From: Providencia alcalifaciens DSM 30120
GTDB lineage: Bacteria; Pseudomonadota; Gammaproteobacteria; Enterobacterales; Enterobacteriaceae
Reading direction: 5' to 3'
Length of the DNA stretch: 56,411 nt
Assembly: GCF_000173415.1 (NCBI RefSeq)
Contig: NZ_ABXW01000016.1
Location: 1-56,411 of the forward strand
Below the pieces are notes generated by a model. It was not told the DNA's origin, did no database searches, and saw only the letters and a list, made by a program, of their open reading frames with translations. Positions 1-8,683 of this stretch are shown in pieces; the stretch's first letter is position 1; every line of letters begins with the position of its first letter. The translations under genes and the position numbers were made by a program.

Positions 1-385
1 CTTAGTATCTCCTCAATATACTTCACTGATTTTTAGTTTTATAGCTAAGCATTAATACTTATTTTGGCTTTCAGCGTCTATTCTTTGCGCACAAACAATT
101 TTTATCATGAGAATCCAAGATCCTTTTATTATTTATGATCTTTTTAGGATCCAAGTGAGTTTTTTGCTTGCATTCATAAGCAGAGCGCCATAGAATAGCC
201 ACCCCTTAGCAATAGGGCACTCTATAAGAACTTCGACTAAAAATGGCGAACGTTCTACTGAATAGTAAAAAATCCTATTTTTGCCATTTCAGCTAAAATT
301 TCTTCTCAACCTGATTTTTTACCAACTTTACTTTAGTTAGTTAAGTGAAATTCAGCGTTTTTTATTATTTCTTTCCATGAGAAAG

Positions 386-394
386 TTATCCACA
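386..394 (+). promoter_or_regulatory. DnaA box (TTATCCACA)
   Basis: This is a perfect high-affinity DnaA box, identical to the strongest boxes of E. coli oriC. It is the first of three same-strand boxes in the datA-like region. Confidence 0.7.
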
Positions 395-450
395 ATTTGA
401 GTGGGTCTGGGTTCAATCTATCCTAGACGGAAACACTTTACTACACAGAG

Positions 451-459
451 TTATCCACA
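451..459 (+). promoter_or_regulatory. DnaA box (TTATCCACA)
   Basis: This is a second perfect DnaA box, 65 bp downstream of the first in the same orientation. Its flanks (ACAGAG before, G after) resemble those of oriC box R4. Confidence 0.7.
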
Positions 460-516
460 GGTTGCGTGTTGGTTAACTTTTGACTATCACAAAATGAATA
501 TTCATCGTTTTTACTT

Positions 517-529
517 TAATCCATTGAAA
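517..529 (-). promoter_or_regulatory. Candidate IHF-binding site
   Basis: TAATCCATTGAAA matches the reverse IHF consensus YAANNNNTTGATW at all but one fixed position. It lies in an AT-rich stretch between two DnaA boxes, as expected if IHF bends the DNA to bring DnaA molecules together. Confidence 0.45.
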
Positions 530-613
530 TTAAAGTAAAAAAATATTTGTTCAAAATGTGCTGAGCACAACTTGCAAATCCTTTACCTATTGTCGGCTAA
601 GCCTTTTTTTATT

Positions 614-622
614 TTATTCACA
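614..622 (+). promoter_or_regulatory. DnaA box (TTATTCACA)
   Basis: This is a full match to TTATNCACA in the same orientation as the other two boxes, about 45 bp from the 3' end of queG. Confidence 0.6.
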
Positions 623-666
623 TCAGTTTGACAATTTACTACTTAGGATATAAGGGTGGGCTTTTT

Positions 667-1824
667 TTAGGCGTCTCGCGGTAAACCTTTAGTAATTGCC
701 CTAACAAGACGTTTTTGTTGCGAAGTTTGAATTGTGACTTGATTTTCTTCTCGGCGCTTTAATTGCTGCTCAATAGACCATTGGAAGTGTTCGTCTAGCA
801 TTGGGTTCATTCCAAGACGATTTTGCAATGCGAGGACAATACTATCTTGATAGGGCGCGTTACCCAAAGCGACACTGACATTTCGAAGCCATTTAATATA
901 GCCAATGCGGCGGATTGCCGATCCTTCTGTAATACGTAGAAATTTCTCTTCACTCCATGAAAAAATATCTAATAGCTCTGGCGTATGCAATGCAGCCCTT
1001 GGGCTAAAATCGCTTTCATCAGTGAGCTGAGAAAAGCGATTCCATGGGCAGATGAGCTGACAGTCATCACAGCCATAAATTCGATTACCCATCAATGGGC
1101 GAAATTCCTCAGGAATTGCACTATCTAATTCAATGGTCAGATAGGAAATACAGCGTCTTGCATCGACAGTATAGGGTTCAACAATCGCACCTGTCGGGCA
1201 GGTTGTCATGCAAGCAACGCAGCGCCCACATTGTTCTTCAACGGGTTGATCGACAGGAAGTGGCAGGTTGATCAGTAACTCACCAAGAAAAAACCAAGAT
1301 CCCGCATGTTGATTAAGTACCAATGAGTGCTTACCAGTCCAACCTAACCCCGCTTTAACCGCTAATGGACGTTCAAGGATAGGGGCTGAATCAACAAACG
1401 GGCGAAAGTTTATGTCATCGGAACATTCAAACTGTTGGCAATAGTCTAAGATTTGATCTCCAAGCACTTTTAAGCGTTTTTTTAATAGCTTATGATAATC
1501 TCGACCGAGAGCATAGCGACTGACGTAGCCTAGCTCAGGGTTGTTAAGTGTGCTGGCAAAAGCCGCCTTCGCAGGGAGATAATTCATGCGGACGCTGATG
1601 ACCCGTAGTGTGCCGGGATGTAATTCGTGGGGTCTTGCCCGCATCATGCCATGGCGATTCATCCACTCCATGTCGCCATGATATTGTTTATCCAGCCAGG
1701 CTTGGAGCTTGGGTTCCTCAAGGGTAAGATCCGTATCGCAAATACCGACTTGTTGAAAGCCAGCATCGATGCCCCATTGCTTAATATTTTGGGCTAGAAG
1801 TTCAAGATTGAGGCGTGTGGACAT
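667..1824 (-). CDS. queG: Epoxyqueuosine reductase QueG
   Basis: QueG reduces epoxyqueuosine to queuosine, the last step in making the modified wobble base of GUN-anticodon tRNAs. It uses cobalamin and two [4Fe-4S] clusters. The 385-residue protein has the conserved DSAP motif with the candidate catalytic aspartate at about 145. Two ferredoxin-like cysteine runs follow, CGRCVACMTTCP near 199-210 and CDDCQLICP near 252-260. Length and N-terminus agree with the family from the ATG at 1824, although no strong Shine-Dalgarno precedes it. It is transcribed away from tsaE. In E. coli nnr lies between these two genes, but here only about 210 bp separate them, too little for nnr. Confidence 0.97.
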   Translation of the reverse strand: MSTRLNLELLAQNIKQWGIDAGFQQVGICDTDLTLEEPKLQAWLDKQYHGDMEWMNRHGMMRARPHELHPGTLRVISVRMNYLPAKAAFASTLNNPELGYVSRYALGRDYHKLLKKRLKVLGDQILDYCQQFECSDDINFRPFVDSAPILERPLAVKAGLGWTGKHSLVLNQHAGSWFFLGELLINLPLPVDQPVEEQCGRCVACMTTCPTGAIVEPYTVDARRCISYLTIELDSAIPEEFRPLMGNRIYGCDDCQLICPWNRFSQLTDESDFSPRAALHTPELLDIFSWSEEKFLRITEGSAIRRIGYIKWLRNVSVALGNAPYQDSIVLALQNRLGMNPMLDEHFQWSIEQQLKRREENQVTIQTSQQKRLVRAITKGLPRDA

Positions 1825-2038
1825 GGGAAATATCTAGATAAAAGTGGATTCGCAGGCACTCTAACACGATCGTTTGATTTCTCAAAATCAACGGATCTTG
1901 TGGGGGCGATCTTAGTCGGATATTTCCGATCTCGATGTTCCAACAATGTTAAATAACAAAAATAGATCCGCTTGAGTTAAAATAGGCGTTAATATCAATC
2001 TTGAATAGATCTCATCATTATAATTGGCTGCACCAACT

Positions 2039-2503
2039 ATGAAAGAACGCACAATACAACTTGCTAATGAAGAGCAAACCGTAGCACTAGGGCGCACGAT
2101 TGCAATGGCTTGCAAACAAGGCGCGATAATTAACCTTTATGGGGATCTTGGCGCGGGGAAAACAACGTTTAGCCGTGGATTTTTGCAAGCGTTGGGTCAC
2201 AAAGGCCATGTTAAAAGCCCAACTTATACATTAGTTGAGCCTTATGAATTAGCGGATAGACATGTTTTTCACTTTGATTTATATCGTTTAGCCGATCCTG
2301 AAGAACTTGAGTTTATGGGGATTCGCGACTATTTTTCTGACACCTCCGTCTGTTTGGTTGAATGGCCACAGCAAGGCAAAGGCTTCTTACCTGAAGCGGA
2401 TCTTGAGATCCATTTAACGTATCAAAATGAAGGGCGTCAGGCTCGCGTTGTCGCTTTTTCGGCAACCGGAGAGTCATTATTGGAAGCGTTAACGGTATTC
2501 TAA
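2039..2503 (+). CDS. tsaE: tRNA threonylcarbamoyladenosine ATPase TsaE
   Basis: TsaE is the small ATPase of the TsaB-TsaD-TsaE complex that makes t6A37 in ANN-decoding tRNAs. Residues 35-43 hold the Walker A motif GDLGAGKTT. The later blocks [25 protein letters not shown] and LVEWPQQG are typical of the family. I chose the ATG at 2039 (154 residues, close to the 153 of E. coli) rather than the in-frame TTG at 2024, because family similarity begins at MKERTIQL. It heads a co-directional run into amiB (14-bp gap), mutL, miaA and hfq, the conserved enterobacterial order. Confidence 0.96.
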   Translation: MKERTIQLANEEQTVALGRTIAMACKQGAIINLYGDLGAGKTTFSRGFLQALGHKGHVKSPTYTLVEPYELADRHVFHFDLYRLADPEELEFMGIRDYFSDTSVCLVEWPQQGKGFLPEADLEIHLTYQNEGRQARVVAFSATGESLLEALTVF

Positions 2504-2517
2504 GGAACATATAGCTC

Positions 2518-3843
2518 ATGATGAATGCATCGATGAACAGAATAACTACCAAGGGTATTTTTTCTTTTTTCCTATTATTGATGATGTTTGTATTGGCTTT
2601 GGTGACATCGACCGCCAAAGCTGCATCACTGTCTAATATTCAAGTCAGTAATAGCCCTTCACAGGCTCAAGTTACATTAACATTTGTTGATGGAAAGCCT
2701 GATTATTCGTACTTTCCGCTGCATTCACCAGAACGTTTAGTGATAGATGTCCAGCAACGTGGTGAAATTATTGGCTTACCATTAAAGCTCGCTAAAGGGG
2801 ATTTAGTGAAGCAAGTACGTGCAAGCCAAGCGCCAGATAGCCAGCACAAACGTATTGTACTTGAGCTTGCCCAAGCGGCGAAAACGAAAGCGACCGTTCA
2901 GCAGGTTTCAGGTCAATATCAGGTCATATTCACTTTATCTACAGGTAAAGGACAGGCATCAAGCTCATTTAATAATACCGTGATGCCAACACAGTCTGCG
3001 GTCACGCCATCCACACGAAATTCGCAACCTGCTCAGCCTGCGCAAGAAAAATCATTAAAAATGAATGCGCCAGCCACAGCACCTGCGGCGGTTCCAGTAT
3101 CAACAACACCGACTAAAACTTTGCCAAAAGGCACCAAGCAGGTCGTGATTGCTATTGATGCGGGTCATGGAGGGAAAGACCCTGGGGCAATCGGTAAAAA
3201 TGGATATAAAGAAAAAGATGTTACCCTGAGTGTCGCGCGTAAGCTGTACCAGAAATTGGATGCAGACCCGATGTTTAAACCTGTTATGACAAGGGACGGT
3301 GACTATTTTATTTCAGTGAGTGGTCGTTCGGATGTTGCCCGTAAAAAAGGTGCCAACATGTTAGTGTCTATCCACGCGGACTCTGCACCTAACAGTAGCG
3401 CTCGCGGCGCCTCTGTATGGGTGTTATCAAACCGCCGTGCAAACAGCGAATTAGGTAGCTGGTTAGAGCAACGTGAAAAACAATCTGAGCTTTTAGGTGG
3501 AGCAGGAGATGCATTGAGCGGTGCGGATCCATACCTCAGCCAAGCCGTATTGGATTTACAATTTGGGCACTCCCAGCGTGTTGGTTACGATGTAGCAGTT
3601 CATGTGATTCAGCAACTAAGAAAAATTGGTAACATTCATAAGAAAACACCAGAACATGCGAGCCTTGGGGTACTGCGTTCCCCTGATATTCCATCAATCT
3701 TAGTCGAAACGGGGTTTATTAGTAACACTTCAGAAGAGCAGTTACTGAAATCGAATGACTATCAGGAAAAAGTGGCAGATGGTATCCATCAAGGGCTACG
3801 TCAGTACTTTTTAGCCAACCCGCTGCAAGCAGCGCCAAAATAA
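2518..3843 (+). CDS. amiB: N-acetylmuramoyl-L-alanine amidase AmiB
   Basis: AmiB is a periplasmic zinc amidase that cuts the stem peptide from septal peptidoglycan during daughter-cell separation and is activated by EnvC. A signal peptide occupies about residues 1-36, ending near AKA. An AMIN domain (about 38-140) targets the septum, a low-complexity Pro/Ala/Thr linker follows, and the Amidase_3 domain runs from about 207 to the end. The expected zinc or catalytic residues are visible: H217 (DAGHGG), E232, H286 (SIHAD) and E397 (LVETGF). The insert around 330-365 corresponds to the autoinhibitory helix of EnvC-dependent amidases. An AAGGA ribosome site lies about 10 bases before the ATG. The length, 441, is normal. 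Confidence 0.96.
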   Translation: MMNASMNRITTKGIFSFFLLLMMFVLALVTSTAKAASLSNIQVSNSPSQAQVTLTFVDGKPDYSYFPLHSPERLVIDVQQRGEIIGLPLKLAKGDLVKQVRASQAPDSQHKRIVLELAQAAKTKATVQQVSGQYQVIFTLSTGKGQASSSFNNTVMPTQSAVTPSTRNSQPAQPAQEKSLKMNAPATAPAAVPVSTTPTKTLPKGTKQVVIAIDAGHGGKDPGAIGKNGYKEKDVTLSVARKLYQKLDADPMFKPVMTRDGDYFISVSGRSDVARKKGANMLVSIHADSAPNSSARGASVWVLSNRRANSELGSWLEQREKQSELLGGAGDALSGADPYLSQAVLDLQFGHSQRVGYDVAVHVIQQLRKIGNIHKKTPEHASLGVLRSPDIPSILVETGFISNTSEEQLLKSNDYQEKVADGIHQGLRQYFLANPLQAAPK

Positions 3844-3855
3844 GTGAATTAGGTT

Positions 3856-5799
3856 ATGGCAATCCAGATCCTTTCTCCTCAATTAGCAAACCAAATAGCG
3901 GCTGGAGAGGTGGTCGAAAGACCCGCCTCTGTTGTGAAGGAATTAGTAGAAAATAGCCTTGATTCTGGTGCGACTCGTATCGACATCGAGATAGAGCGAG
4001 GGGGAGAAAAGCTGATCCGCATTCGGGATAATGGCTGCGGGATCAACAAGGATGAGTTGGTTCTTGCTTTAGCACGCCATGCTACCAGTAAAATTGCGAC
4101 ATTGGATGATCTCGAAGCCATCATGAGCATGGGCTTTCGTGGCGAAGCCCTTGCCAGTATTAGCTCAGTTTCTCGACTGACATTAACCTCCAAGCCTGCG
4201 GAACAGAGTGAAGCATGGCAATCTTATGCAGAAGGTCGTGACATGCAAGTGACGGTGAAACCTGCCGCACACCCTAATGGCACGACGGTAGAAGTGCTTG
4301 ATCTCTTTTACAATACACCTGCTCGTCGCAAATTTATGCGTACAGAAAAAACCGAGTTTGGGCATATTGATGAGGTTGTGCGGCGTATCGCACTTTCCCG
4401 CCCTGATGTTGCGATGAATCTGTCTCATAACGGCAAGTTGGTGAAACAATACCGAGCTGCGCAAGATGCTAACCAGCAAGAGCGCCGTTTAGGCGCCATC
4501 TGCGGCACAGGGTTTATGCAAGGCGCGCTTGCACTTTCTTGGGAGCACAGTGATTTAGGCATCAAAGGATGGGTCGTTGCTCCTTCAACGTCCCCGTCAG
4601 GCATCAATGATATTCAATATTGCTATGTGAATGGTCGCATGATGCGCGATAAGCTGATCAACCATGCTATTCGTCAAGCTTATGAAGGGCATTTAGAGGA
4701 TAATCAGCAACCTGCCTATGTACTGTACTTGACGATTGACCCCAAACAAGTTGATGTCAACGTTCATCCTGCCAAGCATGAAGTACGCTTTCATCAAGCC
4801 AGACTTGTACACGATTTTATCTACCAAGCGGTACGAACCGTATTGCTCAATGCACTTACTGAGAGTGAACTTCCCGGAGTTGAGTCAGTGACTGTTGAAG
4901 TTGAAAATCGAGCATCAGCTGGAGATAACTATTTTGCTTCTCCAGTGGCAACGACAACACAAAAACCGCAGCAATCTCAACATATTCATACTCAAGAGTC
5001 TCAAGTTTCTTACGGCGATAAAAACAGTGGGGCGATGATAGGCAAAAACCGTTCTTTTTCTTCGGGCAATATAGGAACATATAACCCTGCACCAAGTTAT
5101 GAACGTAACACCGGAGAGCTGTATCAGCGCTTAATGTCCATTCCGGTTGAACCTGAAGATAAAAAACCGTTATTTCCAGAAAGAAAACCATTGAATGTCA
5201 GCCCAGTAGAACACCAGTTTGTAGCGAAAAGTGCGGATGACTATCAATTCGGTAAAGTATTGACAATTTACGCAAAAAACTTTGCATTAATTGAGTCTTC
5301 ATTAGGGATAATCCTGTTATCCTTAAATGAAGCGAACTACTTATTAAAGTTGGCTCAGTTGATGCCAGAAAATGGCGGATTAAAGCCTCAGCCGTTGTTA
5401 ATCCCCTTAAAATTGTCACTAAAAAGTGACGAAATAGAGGTTTTGCAGCGTTATAAGGAACAATTGACACTATTTGGTATCGATGCTTCGATATTTCATG
5501 GAAAAGTGACTATTCATACGGTATCGTTACCGTTAAGAACGCAAAATTTATCGCAGCTTTTTTCTGATTTAATTGTGTTTTTGTCGACAAAAGAAAGCAT
5601 TCCAAATGAAAGTATCGCACAATGGCTCGCAAGTGCGATTTCACAGGCAAAAACCGAAGAAAGTTGGAGTTTAGCTCAGGCAGTTCAACTGCTGGCTGAT
5701 GTTGAGCGGATTTGTCCGCAGTGGGTAAAAAATCCACCGCCAACATTATTACAATTAATTAATTTACAACCTGTGGTAGCTACACTAACAAATGAGTGA
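3856..5799 (+). CDS. mutL: DNA mismatch repair protein MutL
   Basis: MutL is the GHKL ATPase that links MutS mismatch recognition to MutH incision and UvrD unwinding. The N-terminal ATPase domain has all family motifs: E29 and N33 in [12 protein letters not shown]58 in DNGCGI, HATSKI and [10 protein letters not shown]. The transducer domain follows to about 330, then a poorly conserved Gln/Ser-rich linker (about 340-440) and the C-terminal dimerisation domain. There is no DQHAxxE endonuclease motif, as expected for a bacterium that uses MutH. The last 8 bases overlap miaA, so the two are probably translationally coupled. The length of 647 exceeds E. coli's 615 through the linker. Confidence 0.97.
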   Translation: MAIQILSPQLANQIAAGEVVERPASVVKELVENSLDSGATRIDIEIERGGEKLIRIRDNGCGINKDELVLALARHATSKIATLDDLEAIMSMGFRGEALASISSVSRLTLTSKPAEQSEAWQSYAEGRDMQVTVKPAAHPNGTTVEVLDLFYNTPARRKFMRTEKTEFGHIDEVVRRIALSRPDVAMNLSHNGKLVKQYRAAQDANQQERRLGAICGTGFMQGALALSWEHSDLGIKGWVVAPSTSPSGINDIQYCYVNGRMMRDKLINHAIRQAYEGHLEDNQQPAYVLYLTIDPKQVDVNVHPAKHEVRFHQARLVHDFIYQAVRTVLLNALTESELPGVESVTVEVENRASAGDNYFASPVATTTQKPQQSQHIHTQESQVSYGDKNSGAMIGKNRSFSSGNIGTYNPAPSYERNTGELYQRLMSIPVEPEDKKPLFPERKPLNVSPVEHQFVAKSADDYQFGKVLTIYAKNFALIESSLGIILLSLNEANYLLKLAQLMPENGGLKPQPLLIPLKLSLKSDEIEVLQRYKEQLTLFGIDASIFHGKVTIHTVSLPLRTQNLSQLFSDLIVFLSTKESIPNESIAQWLASAISQAKTEESWSLAQAVQLLADVERICPQWVKNPPPTLLQLINLQPVVATLTNE

Positions 5800-6733
5800 T
5801 TTAGTAACTCAAAAAAGACCCAATGCCATTTTCTTAATGGGGCCAACGGCTTCAGGCAAAACGGCATTAGCCATCGAATTACGCAAGCATTTGCCTGTGG
5901 AGATTATCAGTGTCGATTCGGCACTGATTTATCGAGGAATGGATATTGGCACGGCGAAGCCTAATAAAGAAGAACTTAGCCAAGCTCCGCATCGTTTAAT
6001 TGATATTCTTGATCCTTCGCAGCCTTATTCTGCGGCAGATTTTCGTCGTGACGCATTAAATGTAATGGATGAAATTACGTCTCAAGGTAAAATTCCATTA
6101 TTAGTTGGCGGAACAATGCTTTATTTTAAAGCTTTATTAGAAGGTTTATCGCCGCTGCCCTCTGCTTCACCAGAGGTTCGTGAGACAATCGAACAAATAG
6201 CACAAGAACACGGTTGGGCTGAAGTACATCGTCGTTTAGCGGACGTTGATCCTGTTTCTGCGGCACGTATCCATCCTAATGATCCACAAAGATTATCCCG
6301 AGCTTTAGAGGTATATCTCATTTCGGGACAAAGTTTGACTGAAATGACTCAAACAGCGGGCACGGAATTGCCTTATAATGTGTTTCAGTTTGCTATTGAG
6401 CCACAAGATCGTAAAATTTTACATGAGCGTATCGAACAGCGTTTTCGTTTAATGCTAGATGCAGGGTTTGAAGACGAAGTTAAAGCGCTATACCAACGGG
6501 GTGATCTTCACGTTGATTTACCTTCCATTCGTTGTGTAGGTTATCGCCAAATGTGGTCTTATCTTGATGGTGAGATAGATTATGATGAAATGGTTTATCG
6601 AGGGATTTGTGCGACGCGCCAATTGGCTAAACGGCAGATCACTTGGTTGAGAAGCTGGGATAATGTTCATCGGTTAGATAGTGAGCAACCTCAGCAAGCG
6701 CTTGACACCGTTATACAGGTTATTAGTGCATAG
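5792..6733 (+). CDS. miaA: tRNA dimethylallyltransferase MiaA
   Basis: MiaA transfers a dimethylallyl group to N6 of A37 in tRNAs that read codons starting with U, the first step towards ms2i6A. The P-loop GPTASGKT is at about 17-24. The motifs [18 protein letters not shown] and DILDP, and the substrate-binding RRDALN region, are typical. The start codon lies inside the end of mutL (8-base overlap). Its 313 residues match the family. The 107-bp gap to hfq holds no gene. In E. coli this stretch carries hfq promoters, but I could not identify one confidently here. Confidence 0.97.
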   Translation: MSDLVTQKRPNAIFLMGPTASGKTALAIELRKHLPVEIISVDSALIYRGMDIGTAKPNKEELSQAPHRLIDILDPSQPYSAADFRRDALNVMDEITSQGKIPLLVGGTMLYFKALLEGLSPLPSASPEVRETIEQIAQEHGWAEVHRRLADVDPVSAARIHPNDPQRLSRALEVYLISGQSLTEMTQTAGTELPYNVFQFAIEPQDRKILHERIEQRFRLMLDAGFEDEVKALYQRGDLHVDLPSIRCVGYRQMWSYLDGEIDYDEMVYRGICATRQLAKRQITWLRSWDNVHRLDSEQPQQALDTVIQVISA

Positions 6734-6840
6734 GGCTATTCTTTGTGTACAATTAAAGCGTTAAGCGTAATTTTTGAGTAGTAATTTTTAGGAATCGTAA
6801 GATTCTCATTTTAAAAACAACAAAATAAGGAAAACATAGA

Positions 6841-7137
6841 ATGGCTAAGGGGCAATCTTTGCAAGATCCGTTCCTGAACGCATTACGTAGTGAAAGGGTT
6901 CCGGTCTCTATTTATCTCGTTAATGGTATTAAATTGCAGGGTCAAATCGAATCTTTTGACCAATTTGTTATTTTGCTGAAAAACACAGTGAGTCAGATGG
7001 TTTATAAACATGCTATCTCTACTGTTGTTCCAGCACGCCCTGTTTCTCATCATCGCGGTACTGGTACTGCTGGCGCAGGCAATGGCAACTACCACGGTGG
7101 TGCTTCTGCTGGGCAAGATGGCGAATCAGCTGAGTAA
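6841..7137 (+). CDS. hfq: RNA chaperone Hfq
   Basis: Hfq is the hexameric Sm-like RNA chaperone that pairs small RNAs with mRNAs. The Sm core (about 7-66) shows [20 protein letters not shown] (Sm1) and the Sm2 motif around YKHAIS, with the Lys-His pair that binds U-rich 3' ends. The tail (about 70-98) is Gly/Ala-rich and disordered and ends in the acidic GESAE, the self-inhibitory acidic tip known in E. coli. At 98 residues it is slightly shorter than the 102 of E. coli. A strong A/G-rich ribosome site precedes the ATG. Confidence 0.98.
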   Translation: MAKGQSLQDPFLNALRSERVPVSIYLVNGIKLQGQIESFDQFVILLKNTVSQMVYKHAISTVVPARPVSHHRGTGTAGAGNGNYHGGASAGQDGESAE

Positions 7138-7154
7138 GACTGTACGCTAAAAAC

Positions 7155-7196
7155 AAGGAAAGCATGGGTAGGGAGACTATACCTATGTCTTTCCTT
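7155..7196 (+). promoter_or_regulatory. Long stem-loop between hfq and hflX
   Basis: The arm at 7155-7170 (AAGGAAAGCATGGGTA) pairs with 7180-7196 around a 9-base loop, with one bulge and one G-U type mismatch. No U-run follows, so it is not a standard intrinsic terminator. It could be an RNA processing or 3'-protecting structure that separates hfq from hflX expression. Confidence 0.6.
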
Positions 7197-7229
7197 TGCA
7201 ATTATTGTTTAGCCTAAAGAGGTTGCACC

Positions 7230-8510
7230 TTGTTTGATAGGTATGAAGGCGGTGAACTAGCTGTACTTGTTCATGTTTTTTTTGATCAAGAAAAAGACGT
7301 GGATAATTTGGCAGAATTTGAGTCCCTAGTGACTTCTGCAGGGGTAAAACCTGTACAAATAGTGACTGGCAGCCGTAAGGCTCCCCACCCAAAATACTTC
7401 GTTGGGGAAGGGAAAGCTGAAGAAATCGCTGAAGCTGTTGAAGCAAGTGGCGCGGATGTGGTGTTATTTAACCATACTCTTAGCCCTGCCCAAGAACGTA
7501 ATCTCGAACGGGTTTGCCAATGTAAGGTCGTGGATCGTACAGGGGTAATTTTAGATATATTTGCACAACGTGCGCGTACGCATGAAGGTAAACTTCAAGT
7601 TGAATTAGCTCAATTACGGCATTTATCCACTCGTTTAGTGAGAGGATGGACGCACCTTGAGCGACAAAAAGGCGGGATTGGCTTACGCGGTCCTGGTGAA
7701 ACTCAGCTTGAAACCGACCGTCGTTTATTAAGGGATAAAATCAAACAGATCTTATCTCGTTTAGGGCGTGTCGAAAAACAGCGTGAACAAGGTCGTCAAT
7801 CAAGAAGCAAAGCGGATATCCCGACCGTTTCTTTGGTTGGTTACACTAACGCAGGAAAATCCAGTTTATTTAACCGGATGACGTCAGCGGATGTTTATGC
7901 TGCAGACCAACTATTCGCTACGCTAGATCCAACGTTACGTCGTATTGATGTTGATGATGTTGGAACGGTTGTTTTAGCGGATACAGTGGGTTTTATTCGT
8001 CATCTTCCACATGACTTGGTTGCCGCTTTTAAAGCGACTCTGCAGGAAACCCGTGAAGCGAATTTATTGCTCCATGTGATTGATGCAGTTGATGTTCGTC
8101 TAGATGAAAACATCCAAGCAGTTAACAGTGTATTGGAAGAAATAGACGCAAATGAAATTCCAACACTTTTAGTGATGAACAAAGTTGATATGCTCGACGA
8201 TTTTGTCCCGCGTATTGACAGAGATGAGGATAACAAGCCAGTTCGTGTCTGGGTTTCAGCGCAAACAGGCGAAGGTATCCCTTTGTTGCTCCAAGCATTA
8301 ACGGAACGTCTTTCAGGTGAGATCGCACATGTTGAATTGCGTTTACCACCGAATGAAGGTCGCTTACGGAGCCGTTTTTATCAACTTCAATCCATCGAAC
8401 GTGAATGGCAAGAAGAAGACGGCACTATTGGACTTGAGGTGCGTATGCCAATGGTGGATTGGCGACGTTTATGCAAACAAGAGCAGCAATTACCTAACTA
8501 TGTTGTTTAA
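7230..8510 (+). CDS. hflX: Ribosome-splitting GTPase HflX
   Basis: HflX is an OBG-HflX GTPase that binds the 50S E site and splits stalled ribosomes after heat or antibiotic stress. The N-terminal HflX domain includes [17 protein letters not shown], followed by the helical [13 protein letters not shown] linker and the G domain with G1 GYTNAGKS, G3 DTVGF and G4 NKVD. I place the start at TTG 7230. A GAGGT ribosome site sits 7 bases upstream, the N-terminus MFDRYEGGE aligns with E. coli, and the 426-residue length is then identical to E. coli. The rare TTG start suggests deliberately low translation. Confidence 0.95.
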   Translation: MFDRYEGGELAVLVHVFFDQEKDVDNLAEFESLVTSAGVKPVQIVTGSRKAPHPKYFVGEGKAEEIAEAVEASGADVVLFNHTLSPAQERNLERVCQCKVVDRTGVILDIFAQRARTHEGKLQVELAQLRHLSTRLVRGWTHLERQKGGIGLRGPGETQLETDRRLLRDKIKQILSRLGRVEKQREQGRQSRSKADIPTVSLVGYTNAGKSSLFNRMTSADVYAADQLFATLDPTLRRIDVDDVGTVVLADTVGFIRHLPHDLVAAFKATLQETREANLLLHVIDAVDVRLDENIQAVNSVLEEIDANEIPTLLVMNKVDMLDDFVPRIDRDEDNKPVRVWVSAQTGEGIPLLLQALTERLSGEIAHVELRLPPNEGRLRSRFYQLQSIEREWQEEDGTIGLEVRMPMVDWRRLCKQEQQLPNYVV

Positions 8511-8575
8511 AGATGAGGTTAAAACAGCCGATTGGTTGAATTAACCGCAACACAGTTAGGCAATGGAATTGATAT

Positions 8576-8647
8576 TAAGAGCCCAATATCCTCAGTGTGA
8601 TTCAAGACGCCAATTGGTGAAATGAACGATGAGAAATATCGCTCTTA
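8576..8647. repeat. Imperfect inverted repeat in hflX-hflK gap
   Basis: The arm TAAGAGC at 8576-8582 is the exact complement of GCTCTTA at 8641-8647, and pairing extends imperfectly inward (AATATC against GAAATATC). It fills most of the 173-bp gap between hflX and hflK, which is longer than I recall in E. coli. The function is unknown. Confidence 0.4.
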
Positions 8648-8683
8648 GCCCTAAAAATCAATCATAAAGAATGGAGCTAAAAC

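Larger units (their letters stand above)
1..666. other. datA: Non-coding datA-like region with DnaA boxes
   Basis: No credible gene is present in these 666 bases. Three perfect matches to the DnaA-box consensus TTATNCACA lie on the same strand at 386-394 (TTATCCACA), 451-459 (TTATCCACA) and 614-622 (TTATTCACA). An IHF-like site with one mismatch to the reverse consensus YAANNNNTTGATW lies at 517-529, between the second and third boxes, and a perfect 13-bp palindrome (TGTGCTGAGCACA) at 557-569. As I recall, the E. coli DnaA-titrating and DnaA-ATP-hydrolysing locus datA lies in the same place, between the glyVXY tRNA genes and queG, and also combines DnaA boxes with an IHF site. The identification as datA is an inference from position plus motifs. 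Confidence 0.65.

Noticed and set aside
380-625. Possible oriC, because of oriC-like DnaA boxes and GATC sites
   Set aside because: There are no AT-rich 13-mers in the oriC layout, few GATC sites overall, and no mioC or mnmG neighbours. The position beside queG fits datA better.
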